Shown: piece by piece, positions 29,646-37,978 of the stretch
Position numbering within the stretch: the first letter of the stretch is position 1
Layout of the letters: every line of letters begins with the position of its first letter
Origin: an uncultured Nitratifractor sp.
GTDB taxonomy: Bacteria; Campylobacterota; Campylobacteria; Campylobacterales; Sulfurovaceae
Assembly (NCBI GenBank): GCA_913054475.1
Contig: CAJXJF010000006.1
Coordinates: 1 to 48,858 of the forward strand
Direction of reading: 5' to 3'
Length of the DNA: 48,858 bases
The notes under the pieces: model-generated
The model's input: only the letters and a program-made list of their open reading frames with translations
The model's database searches: none
Told to the model about the DNA's origin: nothing
Program-made: the position numbers and the translations under genes

Positions 29646-32027
29646 ATGTATAGAAACAGTATAATAACAACTATTTTTATAATTCTATTTTCTTTATTTC
29701 TTCATGCGGAAAAACCGACCGAAGAGAGTCTCATTAGACTCTATGTGGCGACTTTCAATAGGGCTCCCGATGCAGCTGGTATAGAGTATTGGCTTTTTGA
29801 TTCGGGCTTGAATTTGCAAGAGATAGCCAAAAGCTTTTTCGAGCAGCCGGAGACAAGAAATATCTATAAAGATCTAAGTGACAAAGAGCAATTTATTCGA
29901 CAAGTTTATCTAAATCTTTTCAATCGTGAACCAGATAGTGCAGGTTTGGAGTATTGGAAAGAGAGACTTCTAAGCGGAGCTATTGAGCCATCTTCATTTA
30001 TCTTGGCACTTATCAATGGAGCGATGGCAAGTAGTGGAGGGGAGAGAGATAGAGATATCCTGAAGAACAAGACAGAGATAGGTTACTATTTTTATAGCTT
30101 GGGCCTGAACGATATAAGCTTGGCCACCAAGGTTATGAAATATATCGATACAGATAGAGAGTCGCTGATTGAAGCGATGGATTATATTGACAGGAATTCT
30201 CCTCAAAGCCTCTTGGTATATCGAAAAGGTTTTCAATATAGTATAAAATCGGATAGTCAAAAAGCTCTGAATTTCAGAGATATAATAGAGAGAGAGGAGG
30301 GCGGTTATATCTTTGTGGGTTCTACATATGACTATTTTGCACATAAAAACGAAGATGCCATAATACTTGAAACCGACAAGAACGGAACTGTAGTAAATAC
30401 TTTTGAACTCAAAGCCGATGGTTTCGATTTTTCAAAAAAAAGATTCATACAGATTGACAAAATTTCAAAAAATCGATACCTCATTTTGGGTGAATTTGAA
30501 AAAAATGCAACGACGATGGCAGATATCACAATTTTTACAGATAATGATAATACACTGTTATCTAAACTCTATACTATAAAAGGCTCCAATCTACAAAATA
30601 TAGACAATTGGCTTAGATTTACGAAAGTTATACCGTTAAGTGATGGTGGTTTTCTTGTATTGGGAGAGCAGGGCGGTAGGGATGATAACGATAGTGTTTC
30701 AGCTCTTGTGGGGCGATTCGATTCCGCTGGCAAAGCGCTTTTTGTCAAACGCTATTTTGCCAAGAAAAATGGATATTTTTTTACAGATGCCCTCGAAAGT
30801 GAAGATGGCATATATTTGACAGGTTATGAGAAAAAGAGCAGTAGTAATTCCAAAATAATATTGAGCAAAATAGATGGAAACGGAAACTTTTTGTGGTTGA
30901 AAAGGTATCTAAGATATCTTTTTGCAGATGATGGCAAAAAAGAGTATTGTGACGGATATGATACGAGAGGTCTTGGAATAGAGAAAATAAAAGATGGCTT
31001 GTTGTTGATTGCTCAAGATATGACATATAGAGATAGGGTAGATAGTTTGATGGGATTCAAAATGGATTATGATGGTGAGCCCTTCTCTGTCGAACGCTAT
31101 TCCTCCTCTTGTCTATCTTCATATTTCAAAGCCACAAAGAGTGATGAATTGGGTTATATCTATATATCCGCAACAGATAGAAGTATCATGAAGATCGATC
31201 AGGGCGGCAATTTTGTATATTCAGCGAAGATAGATACAGCTTGGTTTGACTCCTTTGCTGTCAATAGAGATGGCAGTGTATTACTATGTGGACACAATGG
31301 AGATTTTTCAAATAAAGCTATAGTGCTTGCGAGCAACTCGAATGCTAAGGTATTTGCTTCTACGAATAGCGATATCAAGAGCTCTTTTGAAAAGATCGAT
31401 ACGAATTTAATAAGCATAAAAAATATATCTTTAAATAGTGAAGATTTACAGATTCAGGATAGGGATCTATCAGGTAGTGTAAAGATTGCTATTGATAGTA
31501 GTAGATATGAGCATGAAAGCAGTAAAAATATAGATGGTGATTTCTATTCTGAGTATTCCTATAAAAGTATGAAGTTGACGAAAATTATCGATGGAGATAC
31601 ATATAGATTTGATTTTGATGGTGAAAATATAACATGCAGAGTAAATGGTATAGATACCCCGGAATCGATTGAGAGTTCCAAGCTAAGAAGAATATCCGAG
31701 AAGTGTTCTATCCCGAAAGATATAATTAAAAGAGCCGGTGTAAGAGCAAAGCATTTCGTGGAGCAAAGATTGAGAGTAGGAGAAGAGTATGATGTGGCGA
31801 TCGTGGATAGCGACATCTATTCTAGGAGCGTATGCAAAATCATATATGACGGGGATTTCATAGGCAAGGAGATTGCAAGATATGGTTATGCGGTTGTAAT
31901 GGGGCACTATCTGCTTTCGGATAAGGAAAAAGCCGAATATAGTCATCTACAAGAGAATGCACAAAAGAGAGATTACGGATTGTGGCTTACCGATAAGAAA
32001 CTCATGGAGTGTATAGCATATCCTTAA
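29646..32027 (+). CDS. Secreted DUF4214 / beta-propeller-like / thermonuclease fusion protein
   Basis: 793 residues. A signal peptide (1-21) is followed by two DUF4214-type units (about 25-140) with ATFNRAPDAAGIEYW and LNLFNREPDSAGLEYW, a motif known from S-layer and secreted repeat proteins. Residues about 210-590 form seven or so irregular repeats of a glycine-rich strand pattern (GGYIFVGSTYDYF, GGFLVLGEQGG, GIYLTGYEKKS, GLLLIAQDM, GYIYISATDRS, GSVLLCGHNG), suggesting a beta-propeller. Residues about 642-785 are a staphylococcal-nuclease-like domain with TKIIDGDTYRF, CRVNGIDTPES and YSRSVCKI, so the Arg, Asp, Glu and second Arg catalytic positions seem kept. The gene is markedly AT-richer than its neighbours and sits alone between terminators, as if acquired. 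The role could be extracellular DNA degradation, but the domain set is unusual. Confidence 0.82.
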   Translation: MYRNSIITTIFIILFSLFLHAEKPTEESLIRLYVATFNRAPDAAGIEYWLFDSGLNLQEIAKSFFEQPETRNIYKDLSDKEQFIRQVYLNLFNREPDSAGLEYWKERLLSGAIEPSSFILALINGAMASSGGERDRDILKNKTEIGYYFYSLGLNDISLATKVMKYIDTDRESLIEAMDYIDRNSPQSLLVYRKGFQYSIKSDSQKALNFRDIIEREEGGYIFVGSTYDYFAHKNEDAIILETDKNGTVVNTFELKADGFDFSKKRFIQIDKISKNRYLILGEFEKNATTMADITIFTDNDNTLLSKLYTIKGSNLQNIDNWLRFTKVIPLSDGGFLVLGEQGGRDDNDSVSALVGRFDSAGKALFVKRYFAKKNGYFFTDALESEDGIYLTGYEKKSSSNSKIILSKIDGNGNFLWLKRYLRYLFADDGKKEYCDGYDTRGLGIEKIKDGLLLIAQDMTYRDRVDSLMGFKMDYDGEPFSVERYSSSCLSSYFKATKSDELGYIYISATDRSIMKIDQGGNFVYSAKIDTAWFDSFAVNRDGSVLLCGHNGDFSNKAIVLASNSNAKVFASTNSDIKSSFEKIDTNLISIKNISLNSEDLQIQDRDLSGSVKIAIDSSRYEHESSKNIDGDFYSEYSYKSMKLTKIIDGDTYRFDFDGENITCRVNGIDTPESIESSKLRRISEKCSIPKDIIKRAGVRAKHFVEQRLRVGEEYDVAIVDSDIYSRSVCKIIYDGDFIGKEIARYGYAVVMGHYLLSDKEKAEYSHLQENAQKRDYGLWLTDKKLMECIAYP

Positions 32028-32064
32028 AACTATAACTATTCATGATATTATGGCTATTTCAAGG

Positions 32065-32127
32065 TAGAGAATAGCTGTTGTGCCGATAAGCTTCTCTATC
32101 TATAATCAAAAAGCCGATTTTTTTGAT
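32065..32127 (+). terminator. Two hairpins after the thermonuclease fusion gene
   Basis: The first is TAGAGAA-T-AGCT (32065-32076) pairing with AGCTTCTCTA (32089-32098), with one bulged base. The second is ATCAAAAA (32105-32112) and TTTTTTTGAT (32118-32127), an A/T-rich stem with a T-run in its right arm. Together they look like the end of the upstream transcript and would insulate the cobalamin operon promoter that follows. Confidence 0.6.
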
Positions 32128-32165
32128 GCAAGAGAGTGTTAATGTATAAAAAGTGCACTTTTATA

Positions 32166-32171
32166 TATAAT
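32166..32171 (+). promoter_or_regulatory. -10 box of the cobalamin operon
   Basis: TATAAT at 32166-32171 is the best -10 hexamer between the upstream terminator and cbiM. It gives a start near 32178, so the operon would have a leader of about 320 bases. No strong -35 box is visible at the expected distance. Confidence 0.5.
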
Positions 32172-32500
32172 ACGGCTATGAAACATCTACGAGGCAGAGG
32201 CAGGAGATACTTCAATCTCGCAATCATAGCCATATACTCCTCTCTTCACAAACTCGGAAGGGACGAGAGCAACTACAGATACCACCGTTCTGCCTACGAA
32301 GATCCCGAGAAAAAGACATCCCCGCCGCAGTCGTGAGAGCTCTACGGTAGCGTTTCGAAGTCGGGTCCTGTCCCATTTCCTGTGAGATAACAAGAGCCTA
32401 TCGAAACGACTGTAGCGTCAATGGAGCCGTATATAGAGTAGTCGTATCTTTGCGACCATAATCGTTATAGATTAGCGAATGTTTTGCGAAAGGATTGTAG
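32172..32500 (+). other. Leader region of the cobalamin operon, possibly structured
   Basis: This stretch has no supported gene. An imperfect inverted repeat pairs CTACGGTAGCGTTTCGA (32342-32358) with TCGAAACGACTGTAG (32401-32415), with a core of 8 perfect bases and a two-base bulge. The 42-base loop contains GGG/CCC (32363-32365 and 32372-32374). I see no B12 box (GCCAGGAGACCTGCC type) or other standard cobalamin riboswitch core. Two small frames are open here: plus 32178-32336 and minus 32187-32393 (TTG start). Both have unlikely composition and no ribosome site, and I do not call either one. Confidence 0.45.
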
Positions 32501-33190
32501 ATGCATATAGAAGCGGGTGTCGTCGAGGGCGGCAAAATGGTATTGGCTTATGCTACAGGTGCGGCCACTATGGCTGTAGGGTTCAAAATGGTATGGGAGA
32601 ATGTCGCAAAGTACGGTATCGTCTCCTATCTGCTCAAAGCGCTTCTGGCTACCGCCATAGTATTCAGCTGTTTCGAGATACTGCCCCACTATCCGGTGGG
32701 GGTGAGTGAAGTGCATCTGATACTCGGTACCACGATATACCTCATATTCGGACTGGCGCCGGCGATGACTGGACTGGCTGCGGGACTGCTGATACAGGGG
32801 CTCTTTTTCGCTCCTTCCGACCTTCCCCAATATGGGATAAATGTAACGACACTGCTCGCGAGTATTCTCATACTCCATACAGTGGCCAGAAGAGTCATTC
32901 CCGAGGGTATGGCATACAAGGATATCGGATATAGCCAACTGCTGAAACTCTCCGTGGCGTGGGAGGGGGCCATCGTGAGCTGGGTGGCCTTCTGGGCCCT
33001 CTACGGACAGGGTTTCGGTGCGGAAAATCTCTCCAATATTCTGGCTTTTGGAAGCTCCTATATGTTGGTGGTCATAATAGAGCCTCTTGTCGATCTCGCC
33101 GTACTTGCGGCGGTAAAAACACTCTATCGCGAAGGAGAGTGCAAACTCCTTTTCGAGAGCAGACTTCTGGGCTGTAAGGCGGCGTTTTGA
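32501..33190 (+). CDS. cbiM: CbiM-like cobalt transport permease
   Basis: 229 residues with six or so membrane spans. It begins MHIEAGVV; in CbiM/NikM proteins the N-terminal Met-His pair and following residues bind the metal, and this His2 is kept. HLILGTTIYLIFGLAPAMTGLAAGLLIQGLFF is the family core. It imports cobalt in energy-coupling-factor transporters, normally with CbiN, CbiQ and CbiO, none of which is here. AAAGGA lies before the ATG. It opens a 19-gene operon. Partner proteins may be elsewhere, or it may work alone with low capacity. Confidence 0.85.
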   Translation: MHIEAGVVEGGKMVLAYATGAATMAVGFKMVWENVAKYGIVSYLLKALLATAIVFSCFEILPHYPVGVSEVHLILGTTIYLIFGLAPAMTGLAAGLLIQGLFFAPSDLPQYGINVTTLLASILILHTVARRVIPEGMAYKDIGYSQLLKLSVAWEGAIVSWVAFWALYGQGFGAENLSNILAFGSSYMLVVIIEPLVDLAVLAAVKTLYREGECKLLFESRLLGCKAAF

Positions 33191-34005
33191 AGCGCTACAG
33201 ACACTACGACAAAGGTACGGCGGTCATACTCTCGTGCTTTGGCTCGGTCGTGGAGCAGAAGCTCTACGAAGATTTGAAAAGCGCAATGCAGGAGAGTTTC
33301 GAGGGGGTGGATTTCTTCATCTCCTTCAGCTCGAGAATGGTTCTCAAGGAGCTTGCCGCAAGAGGTATGGAGTATAGGAATCTGCCACAAGTTCTCGCAG
33401 ATACCGACAGGGCCGGCTATAGAAGGGTTGTCGTGGCATCTATCAATCTCTTCCCCACCGACGAACACGAACTGCTCGTAAAGACGGTAGAGGGATTCAG
33501 CCGCTTCAGTCTCTCCCGGATACGGCACACCGGAGCCATATTCGACTCGAGTGCGCAGACTAGCGCTGTGCTGAAAAAGCTCGACGATACGATAGGGCGC
33601 GAGGAGTGCGCGAATCTATATGTCATACACGGGGTGCCTCCTCTGGATTTGAAGGGGCTTGGAGCCGTCGAATATAGCCATGGTCTCCTCGAAGCCCTCT
33701 CGCCCGCGAACTTCTGCTGTTCGCTCGAGGGCGCCTATCCGTGGTCCGCTCTCAAAGATAGATTGATGCACGATATCGCGCAAAGAGGCTACAAAAAGGT
33801 GCAGGTGGTGCCGATGCTTCTTGTCAGCGGCAACCACTATATCAAGGATATGGTGGGAATCAGGGATGAACTCAGCGAACGATTCGAGAGTTTCATCGCA
33901 CCCGCCCTCGGCCAGAGCGGGAGATTCAATCTGCTCGAATTCGAAGATATACCTCGGCTGATACGCAGGAAAATCTTCGAAGAGATAGAGAAATTCGGTT
34001 GCTGA
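33187..34005 (+). CDS. cbiK: Sirohydrochlorin cobaltochelatase CbiK
   Basis: 272 residues, cytoplasmic. It inserts Co2+ into sirohydrochlorin in the anaerobic route. Two histidine motifs fit the CbiK metal site: YVIHGVPP and VPMLLVSGNHYIKDM, with SLEGAYPW as the acidic part. The duplicated class II chelatase fold is evident. The start is TTG at 33187 overlapping the cbiM stop as TTGA. It starts the dedicated pathway from sirohydrochlorin. Confidence 0.88.
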   Translation: MKRYRHYDKGTAVILSCFGSVVEQKLYEDLKSAMQESFEGVDFFISFSSRMVLKELAARGMEYRNLPQVLADTDRAGYRRVVVASINLFPTDEHELLVKTVEGFSRFSLSRIRHTGAIFDSSAQTSAVLKKLDDTIGREECANLYVIHGVPPLDLKGLGAVEYSHGLLEALSPANFCCSLEGAYPWSALKDRLMHDIAQRGYKKVQVVPMLLVSGNHYIKDMVGIRDELSERFESFIAPALGQSGRFNLLEFEDIPRLIRRKIFEEIEKFGC

Positions 34006-34009
34006 GAAG

Positions 34010-34681
34010 ATGCTTTATATGGTTTCTTTGGGGCCGGGAGACCCCTCGCTCGTCACCCTCAAGGCGCTCGATACTCTAAAGGCCGTGGATGCGATATGCA
34101 TACCCACCAAAAGCGGAGACAGGAGTTTCACGAAATCTCTGAGCTACCGCATCGTGGAGGAGTTGGCTTCGAGATACTCTCTGAAAGCCCGGAGAGTACC
34201 GATATACGCTCCGATGAACTATAGGGAAGAGGATTGGAGAGAGCAGGCCAAAGAGATAGCCGACTGTCTGGATAGATATGGCGAAACGGCCTTCGTGACA
34301 CTCGGAGATGCCGCCATATACAGCAGTGTCTACTATCTGCTGGATATCTTCGAGAGGGACTATCCCGAACTCTATGAAAAGTGTGAGGTGATAGCCGGTG
34401 TCACATCCTTTTCTCAGGCATCCGCCAAGGTGAAGAAGCCTCTCTGTCTGGGTGAGAGCGCTCTTAGTATAGAGCCTCTGCCCCTGCGCGAGACGCAACG
34501 AAGCAGAGTCTATATGCGCCCTTGGGTCGGTATGCCTACAGAGAGTATACCGGAGTCGGGAGAGCTCTACCGCTTCGAAAATCTCGACGGAGAGAGAGAA
34601 AAAATTCTCCTAGGCAGAGGTGATGAGATAGATAGCTATATGACCCTCTTTATAGATTTTTGCCGAAAGAGGGAGGAGTGA
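34010..34681 (+). CDS. cbiL: Cobalt-factor II C20-methyltransferase
   Basis: 223 residues. The tetrapyrrole methylase N-terminus MVSLGPGDPSLVTLKALDTL and FVTLGDAAIYSSVYYLLD, then AGVTSFSQASAKVKKPL, match CbiL/CobI. It transfers a methyl from SAM to C20 of cobalt-factor II. GAGAAG precedes the ATG at 34010. Its stop overlaps the cbiC start (TGATG). Confidence 0.92.
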   Translation: MLYMVSLGPGDPSLVTLKALDTLKAVDAICIPTKSGDRSFTKSLSYRIVEELASRYSLKARRVPIYAPMNYREEDWREQAKEIADCLDRYGETAFVTLGDAAIYSSVYYLLDIFERDYPELYEKCEVIAGVTSFSQASAKVKKPLCLGESALSIEPLPLRETQRSRVYMRPWVGMPTESIPESGELYRFENLDGEREKILLGRGDEIDSYMTLFIDFCRKREE

Positions 34682-35391
34682 TGCCGTTTATCAGAATGGA
34701 GCCTCCGGTGAACGAGGCGGCAGATATCTCGAGACTCTCCTTCGAGACGATAGAGAGAGAGCTTCGGGGCTACGAGGAGTGTGCGAGATTCACCTTCCGG
34801 GAGTTGGAGGTCGCCAAGAGGCTGATACATACGACGAGCTGTTTCTCTCAGGTGCTCGAGAGCCTCCATTTCACGGAAAATGCCGTGGAGCGCATTATGA
34901 AGCTTCTTGTCGAAGGGGCTCTCATAGTGACCGATGTGAATATGATAAAGGTGGGGTTGAGCTCCTTCTATCTCCAAAAGTACGGCAACGAAAGCGTATG
35001 TTATGTAAATGAGAGCTTCGCCTACGAAAGAGCCCGAAAAGATGGAGTCACGAGGAGCTATGCGGCCGTATGCGAAGCGGTGAAGAGGCATTCGGATAGA
35101 GCGATGATATTCGCCTGCGGCAACGCGCCAACCTTCATCTATGCCGCGGTGAACACTCTCATCGACGAGGGTATCGACCCTTCGAGCTGTGCCTTCATAC
35201 TCTTTCCGGTAGGTTTCGTGAATGTCGTGGAGTCCAAAGAGTACGGTCTTTCATATGCCGAGGAGTTCTCCTCCGCCGCCATTGCGCTCAAAGGCAGATT
35301 CGGAGGCTCCACCTCTACGGTAGCGGCGCTACACGCCATATACAGGCTCATAGAGGATTTCGATTCGGAGGGAAAGTACAATGGCAGATAG
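34681..35391 (+). CDS. cbiC: Cobalt-precorrin-8 methylmutase
   Basis: 236 residues from the ATG at 34681; the frame is open a further 7 codons upstream within cbiL. It moves the C11 methyl to C12 to give cobyrinate. RLIHTTSCF holds the catalytic histidine, but the family usually has HT.(A/G)DF, so the Asp is a Cys here. IFACGNAPTFIYA and ILFPVGFVNVVESKE match the family core. It overlaps the next gene by 11 bases. Confidence 0.9.
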   Translation: MPFIRMEPPVNEAADISRLSFETIERELRGYEECARFTFRELEVAKRLIHTTSCFSQVLESLHFTENAVERIMKLLVEGALIVTDVNMIKVGLSSFYLQKYGNESVCYVNESFAYERARKDGVTRSYAAVCEAVKRHSDRAMIFACGNAPTFIYAAVNTLIDEGIDPSSCAFILFPVGFVNVVESKEYGLSYAEEFSSAAIALKGRFGGSTSTVAALHAIYRLIEDFDSEGKYNGR

Positions 35392-35833
35392 AGAGCCTCG
35401 GATAAACGAGATGGGCTCCGTCGTGGAGGATGGCTATCGATGCAAACCGCTTGTAGCCGACCCGCAAAAGGCGATGATGTATTACAAGAGCCATATCTTC
35501 ATCTGTTGCGGCGATAGATGTCGCAAAGCCTGGAAGAGAGATGACCTTCCCTCCTATCTGAGGGATATACTCAAAAGTATGAGACTGCACAAAGGGAGCA
35601 GGCGTATAAAGATTTCGACGGGAGGCTGTTTCGGTACCTGCCGTTTCAGGACGGTCGCCAATATATATGAAAACAGCAGAGGCAACGGCTTTTCGGGCAA
35701 CGACAACCTATGGCTCAAAGCGGTCCATCGCTACGACGAATCGAGATGGAGAGAGCTCTTCGAGACTCTCGATAGCGATATCGAGCTTCTGGGCAGAGGC
35801 TTCGAGAGTATCGAAATGAAGGAGTATGACTGA
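35381..35833 (+). CDS. Thioredoxin-fold [2Fe-2S] ferredoxin-like protein in the cobalamin operon
   Basis: 150 residues, cytoplasmic. Cysteines at about 42, 43, 47, 83 and 87 form HIFICCGDRC and STGGCFGTC, the pattern of thioredoxin-like [2Fe-2S] ferredoxins (C-x3-4-C and later C-x3-C). Similar domains are fused to or found next to cobalt chelatases and cobalamin genes in other bacteria. It lies between cbiC and cbiD, overlapping cbiC by 11 bases and touching cbiD. The role is not known. It could give electrons to a reductive step such as the precorrin-6A reduction, whose normal enzyme CbiJ is absent from this operon, or serve cobalt reduction. Confidence 0.75.
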   Translation: MADREPRINEMGSVVEDGYRCKPLVADPQKAMMYYKSHIFICCGDRCRKAWKRDDLPSYLRDILKSMRLHKGSRRIKISTGGCFGTCRFRTVANIYENSRGNGFSGNDNLWLKAVHRYDESRWRELFETLDSDIELLGRGFESIEMKEYD

Positions 35834-36811
35834 TTGTCCCGGCAAAGGAGGGGATTTAGCACGGGTGTGCATGCCTGTTTCGCCATGAGAGGGGCGCTGG
35901 AGGCCTTTTTGCGCACGGGAGAGCCCAGTATGTCCATAAGCAGGAAAATCGCCAACGACGATATCGATGTAACCATAGGTTGCGGGATATTTGCCGAGGT
36001 GGCTTCCGAGAAAGGGCTTTTGAATCTCAACCCGATAGAGCACGAAGCCTACGATTTGGGCCCAGTACTGCTGTATGCCGGCAGAGGGACCGGTGTGGTC
36101 TGCAAAGCCGGCTTGAAAGCCCCGAAGGGCTACGCGGCCGTCAATCCGGTGCCGCTGAAGCATCTCGAAGCCATATGCCGAAGGCTTCTCCCCTCATACG
36201 ATGCGAAGATATACGCATCTATCGGAGTGCTGGAGGGGGAGATGCTCGCTCCCCGTACAGCCAACGAAAAGGTCGGTGTGCTCGGGGGTATCTCCATACT
36301 CGGCACCAGCGGATGGGTCAAGCCGGTATCGAGCATGGCATATCTCGACTCCATAGAGACGGAGCTGTCCGTCATATCCGCCCGCTCGAGAGAGAAGGTG
36401 GTATTGACGATAGGAGAGAGTTCGAAAAAGGAGGCTCTAAAGAGCCACGGCGAAGATATCACGGTCGAGATAGGCAATTTCGTTTTCGATGCCCTCAGGC
36501 GTGTCGAAAACTTCTCTTTCGAGAGGGTGATTCTCTACTGCGGTATAGCCAAGGCGCTGAAGATTGCCCAGGGGTTCGAAAATACCCACAACCGCTACGG
36601 CTTCGCCGACCTCGAAGAGGTCGAATCCCTGTTGCGGGGATGGGGATATACAGCACTGCCGAAGGAGAGTGTGACGCTCAGAGGGATATACGACTCTCTG
36701 CCGAGAGAGTATGCCCGAAGGCTCGAAAGGTATATAGAAGAGAGGGCTGTGCGCAGATTGCGCCGAAATTTCACGACTCTGAATATAGAGCTCGATATAG
36801 TGACTGGATAG
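35834..36811 (+). CDS. cbiD: Cobalt-precorrin-5B C1-methyltransferase
   Basis: 325 residues. RRGFSTGVHACFAMRGALEAF is the family's N-terminal GFTTG-type motif, followed by VTIGCGIFAEVASEKGLLNLNP and VGVLGGISILGTSGWVKPVS. It methylates C1 of the ring with SAM; the fold is not the tetrapyrrole methylase one. The start is TTG at 35834, directly after the stop of the ferredoxin-like gene; any later start would cut the GFSTG motif. Confidence 0.93.
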   Translation: MSRQRRGFSTGVHACFAMRGALEAFLRTGEPSMSISRKIANDDIDVTIGCGIFAEVASEKGLLNLNPIEHEAYDLGPVLLYAGRGTGVVCKAGLKAPKGYAAVNPVPLKHLEAICRRLLPSYDAKIYASIGVLEGEMLAPRTANEKVGVLGGISILGTSGWVKPVSSMAYLDSIETELSVISARSREKVVLTIGESSKKEALKSHGEDITVEIGNFVFDALRRVENFSFERVILYCGIAKALKIAQGFENTHNRYGFADLEEVESLLRGWGYTALPKESVTLRGIYDSLPREYARRLERYIEERAVRRLRRNFTTLNIELDIVTG

Positions 36812-36823
36812 GAAGGGAGAGAT

Positions 36824-37978
36824 ATGCTGACCATAGCCGGCAACGGAATGGGGCCGTACAGTTTCGAGAATCTGAATCTCGATATCGATAGTTTCGACAC
36901 GATTGTATGCGACCCCAACTTCGAAGAGAGTTCCGAGAGGATACTCAAACTCCGATACAGGGAGGCCAAAGAGTATATATTGCGCAACTACGACAAAGAG
37001 GAGATACTCTATGTAGTCACCGGTTCACCCCTCTTCTATTCGGCAGGCACCATCGTGGCCAAGCTTCTGCCCCGAGAGAGTGTCACAATCGTTGACGGGG
37101 AGTCTTCGCTCGGATATCTCTGCCGCAAGCTGGCGATATCCATGGCCGATGTGCAGAGTATCTCTCTGCACGCACGAGAGCGTCCCGACCCATCCCTCCT
37201 GCTGAAACGGAGATATACATTCATACTCTGCGACGCCCACAGCGTACGGAAGATGGCCAAAGCGCTCGAACATCTCAAAAGAGACGATATCTCGGTCACC
37301 ATAGCCTACAAGCTCGGATACGAAGATGAATATATAGGAGAGTTCGACCTCTATGGCCGATGCGAGTTCGATCTCGGCGAGCCGTATGTCCTGCTGATAG
37401 AGAGACTCTTCGGGCGCGAAAGCACAATAGCCGAAGATAGCTCTTTCGTCACGGAGAGAGGGATGATAAGCAAAAAGTACAAAAGAGAGCTCTCGTTGCA
37501 GCATCTCGATCTCGAAGAGGGTATGACCCTGTGGGATATCGGTGCGGGTAGCGGAAGCTGTGCCATATCGGCATATCTGCGCTACGGCGTGGCGACGGTA
37601 CTCTTCGAAAAGAATCCCAGGAGAGCGGCCTATATAGAGGAGAATCTCGCAAGAAAACGGGTGCTATGCAGTGAACTGCTCGTAGGAGACGCCGTAGAGC
37701 ACTGGAGAGAAAGAGTCGAGAGGCCTGAGAGAATCTTCGTGGGCGGAGGGGGTGCAAGGGTGCTTGCCCTCTTGCCCGAGCTCTACGATATCCTCGCCGA
37801 TAGCGGGATAATGCTCGTGGCGGCGGTGACTCTCGATAGTCTCGTCGCCGCCATCTCCTCGCTCGAGGAGTCCGCCATAGAGTACGAAGCCATCTCCCTC
37901 TCTTTCACGAGATACAGCGGAAAACTGATGATGGCCGAACCTCAACGGGAGATATTCTGGATAAAGGTGAGAAAATGA
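36824..37978 (+). CDS. cbiET: Fused CbiE-CbiT precorrin-6Y methyltransferase
   Basis: 384 residues. The N-terminal half (about 1-190) is a tetrapyrrole methylase (IAGNGMGPYSFENL, VVTGSPLFYSAGTIVAK), CbiE. The C-terminal half (about 195-384) is a class I SAM methyltransferase with LWDIGAGSGSCAISA and GDAVEHW, then RIFVGGGGA, CbiT. The fusion (like CobL) methylates C5 and C15 and decarboxylates C12. GGAAGGGAGAG precedes the ATG at 36824. Its stop overlaps cbiF as ATGA. Confidence 0.93.
   Translation: MLTIAGNGMGPYSFENLNLDIDSFDTIVCDPNFEESSERILKLRYREAKEYILRNYDKEEILYVVTGSPLFYSAGTIVAKLLPRESVTIVDGESSLGYLCRKLAISMADVQSISLHARERPDPSLLLKRRYTFILCDAHSVRKMAKALEHLKRDDISVTIAYKLGYEDEYIGEFDLYGRCEFDLGEPYVLLIERLFGRESTIAEDSSFVTERGMISKKYKRELSLQHLDLEEGMTLWDIGAGSGSCAISAYLRYGVATVLFEKNPRRAAYIEENLARKRVLCSELLVGDAVEHWRERVERPERIFVGGGGARVLALLPELYDILADSGIMLVAAVTLDSLVAAISSLEESAIEYEAISLSFTRYSGKLMMAEPQREIFWIKVRK

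Noticed and set aside
32178-32393. Two small open frames (plus 32178-32336, minus 32187-32393) in the cobalamin leader
   Set aside because: They overlap on opposite strands, lack ribosome sites, use unlikely residue mixes and show no family motif.
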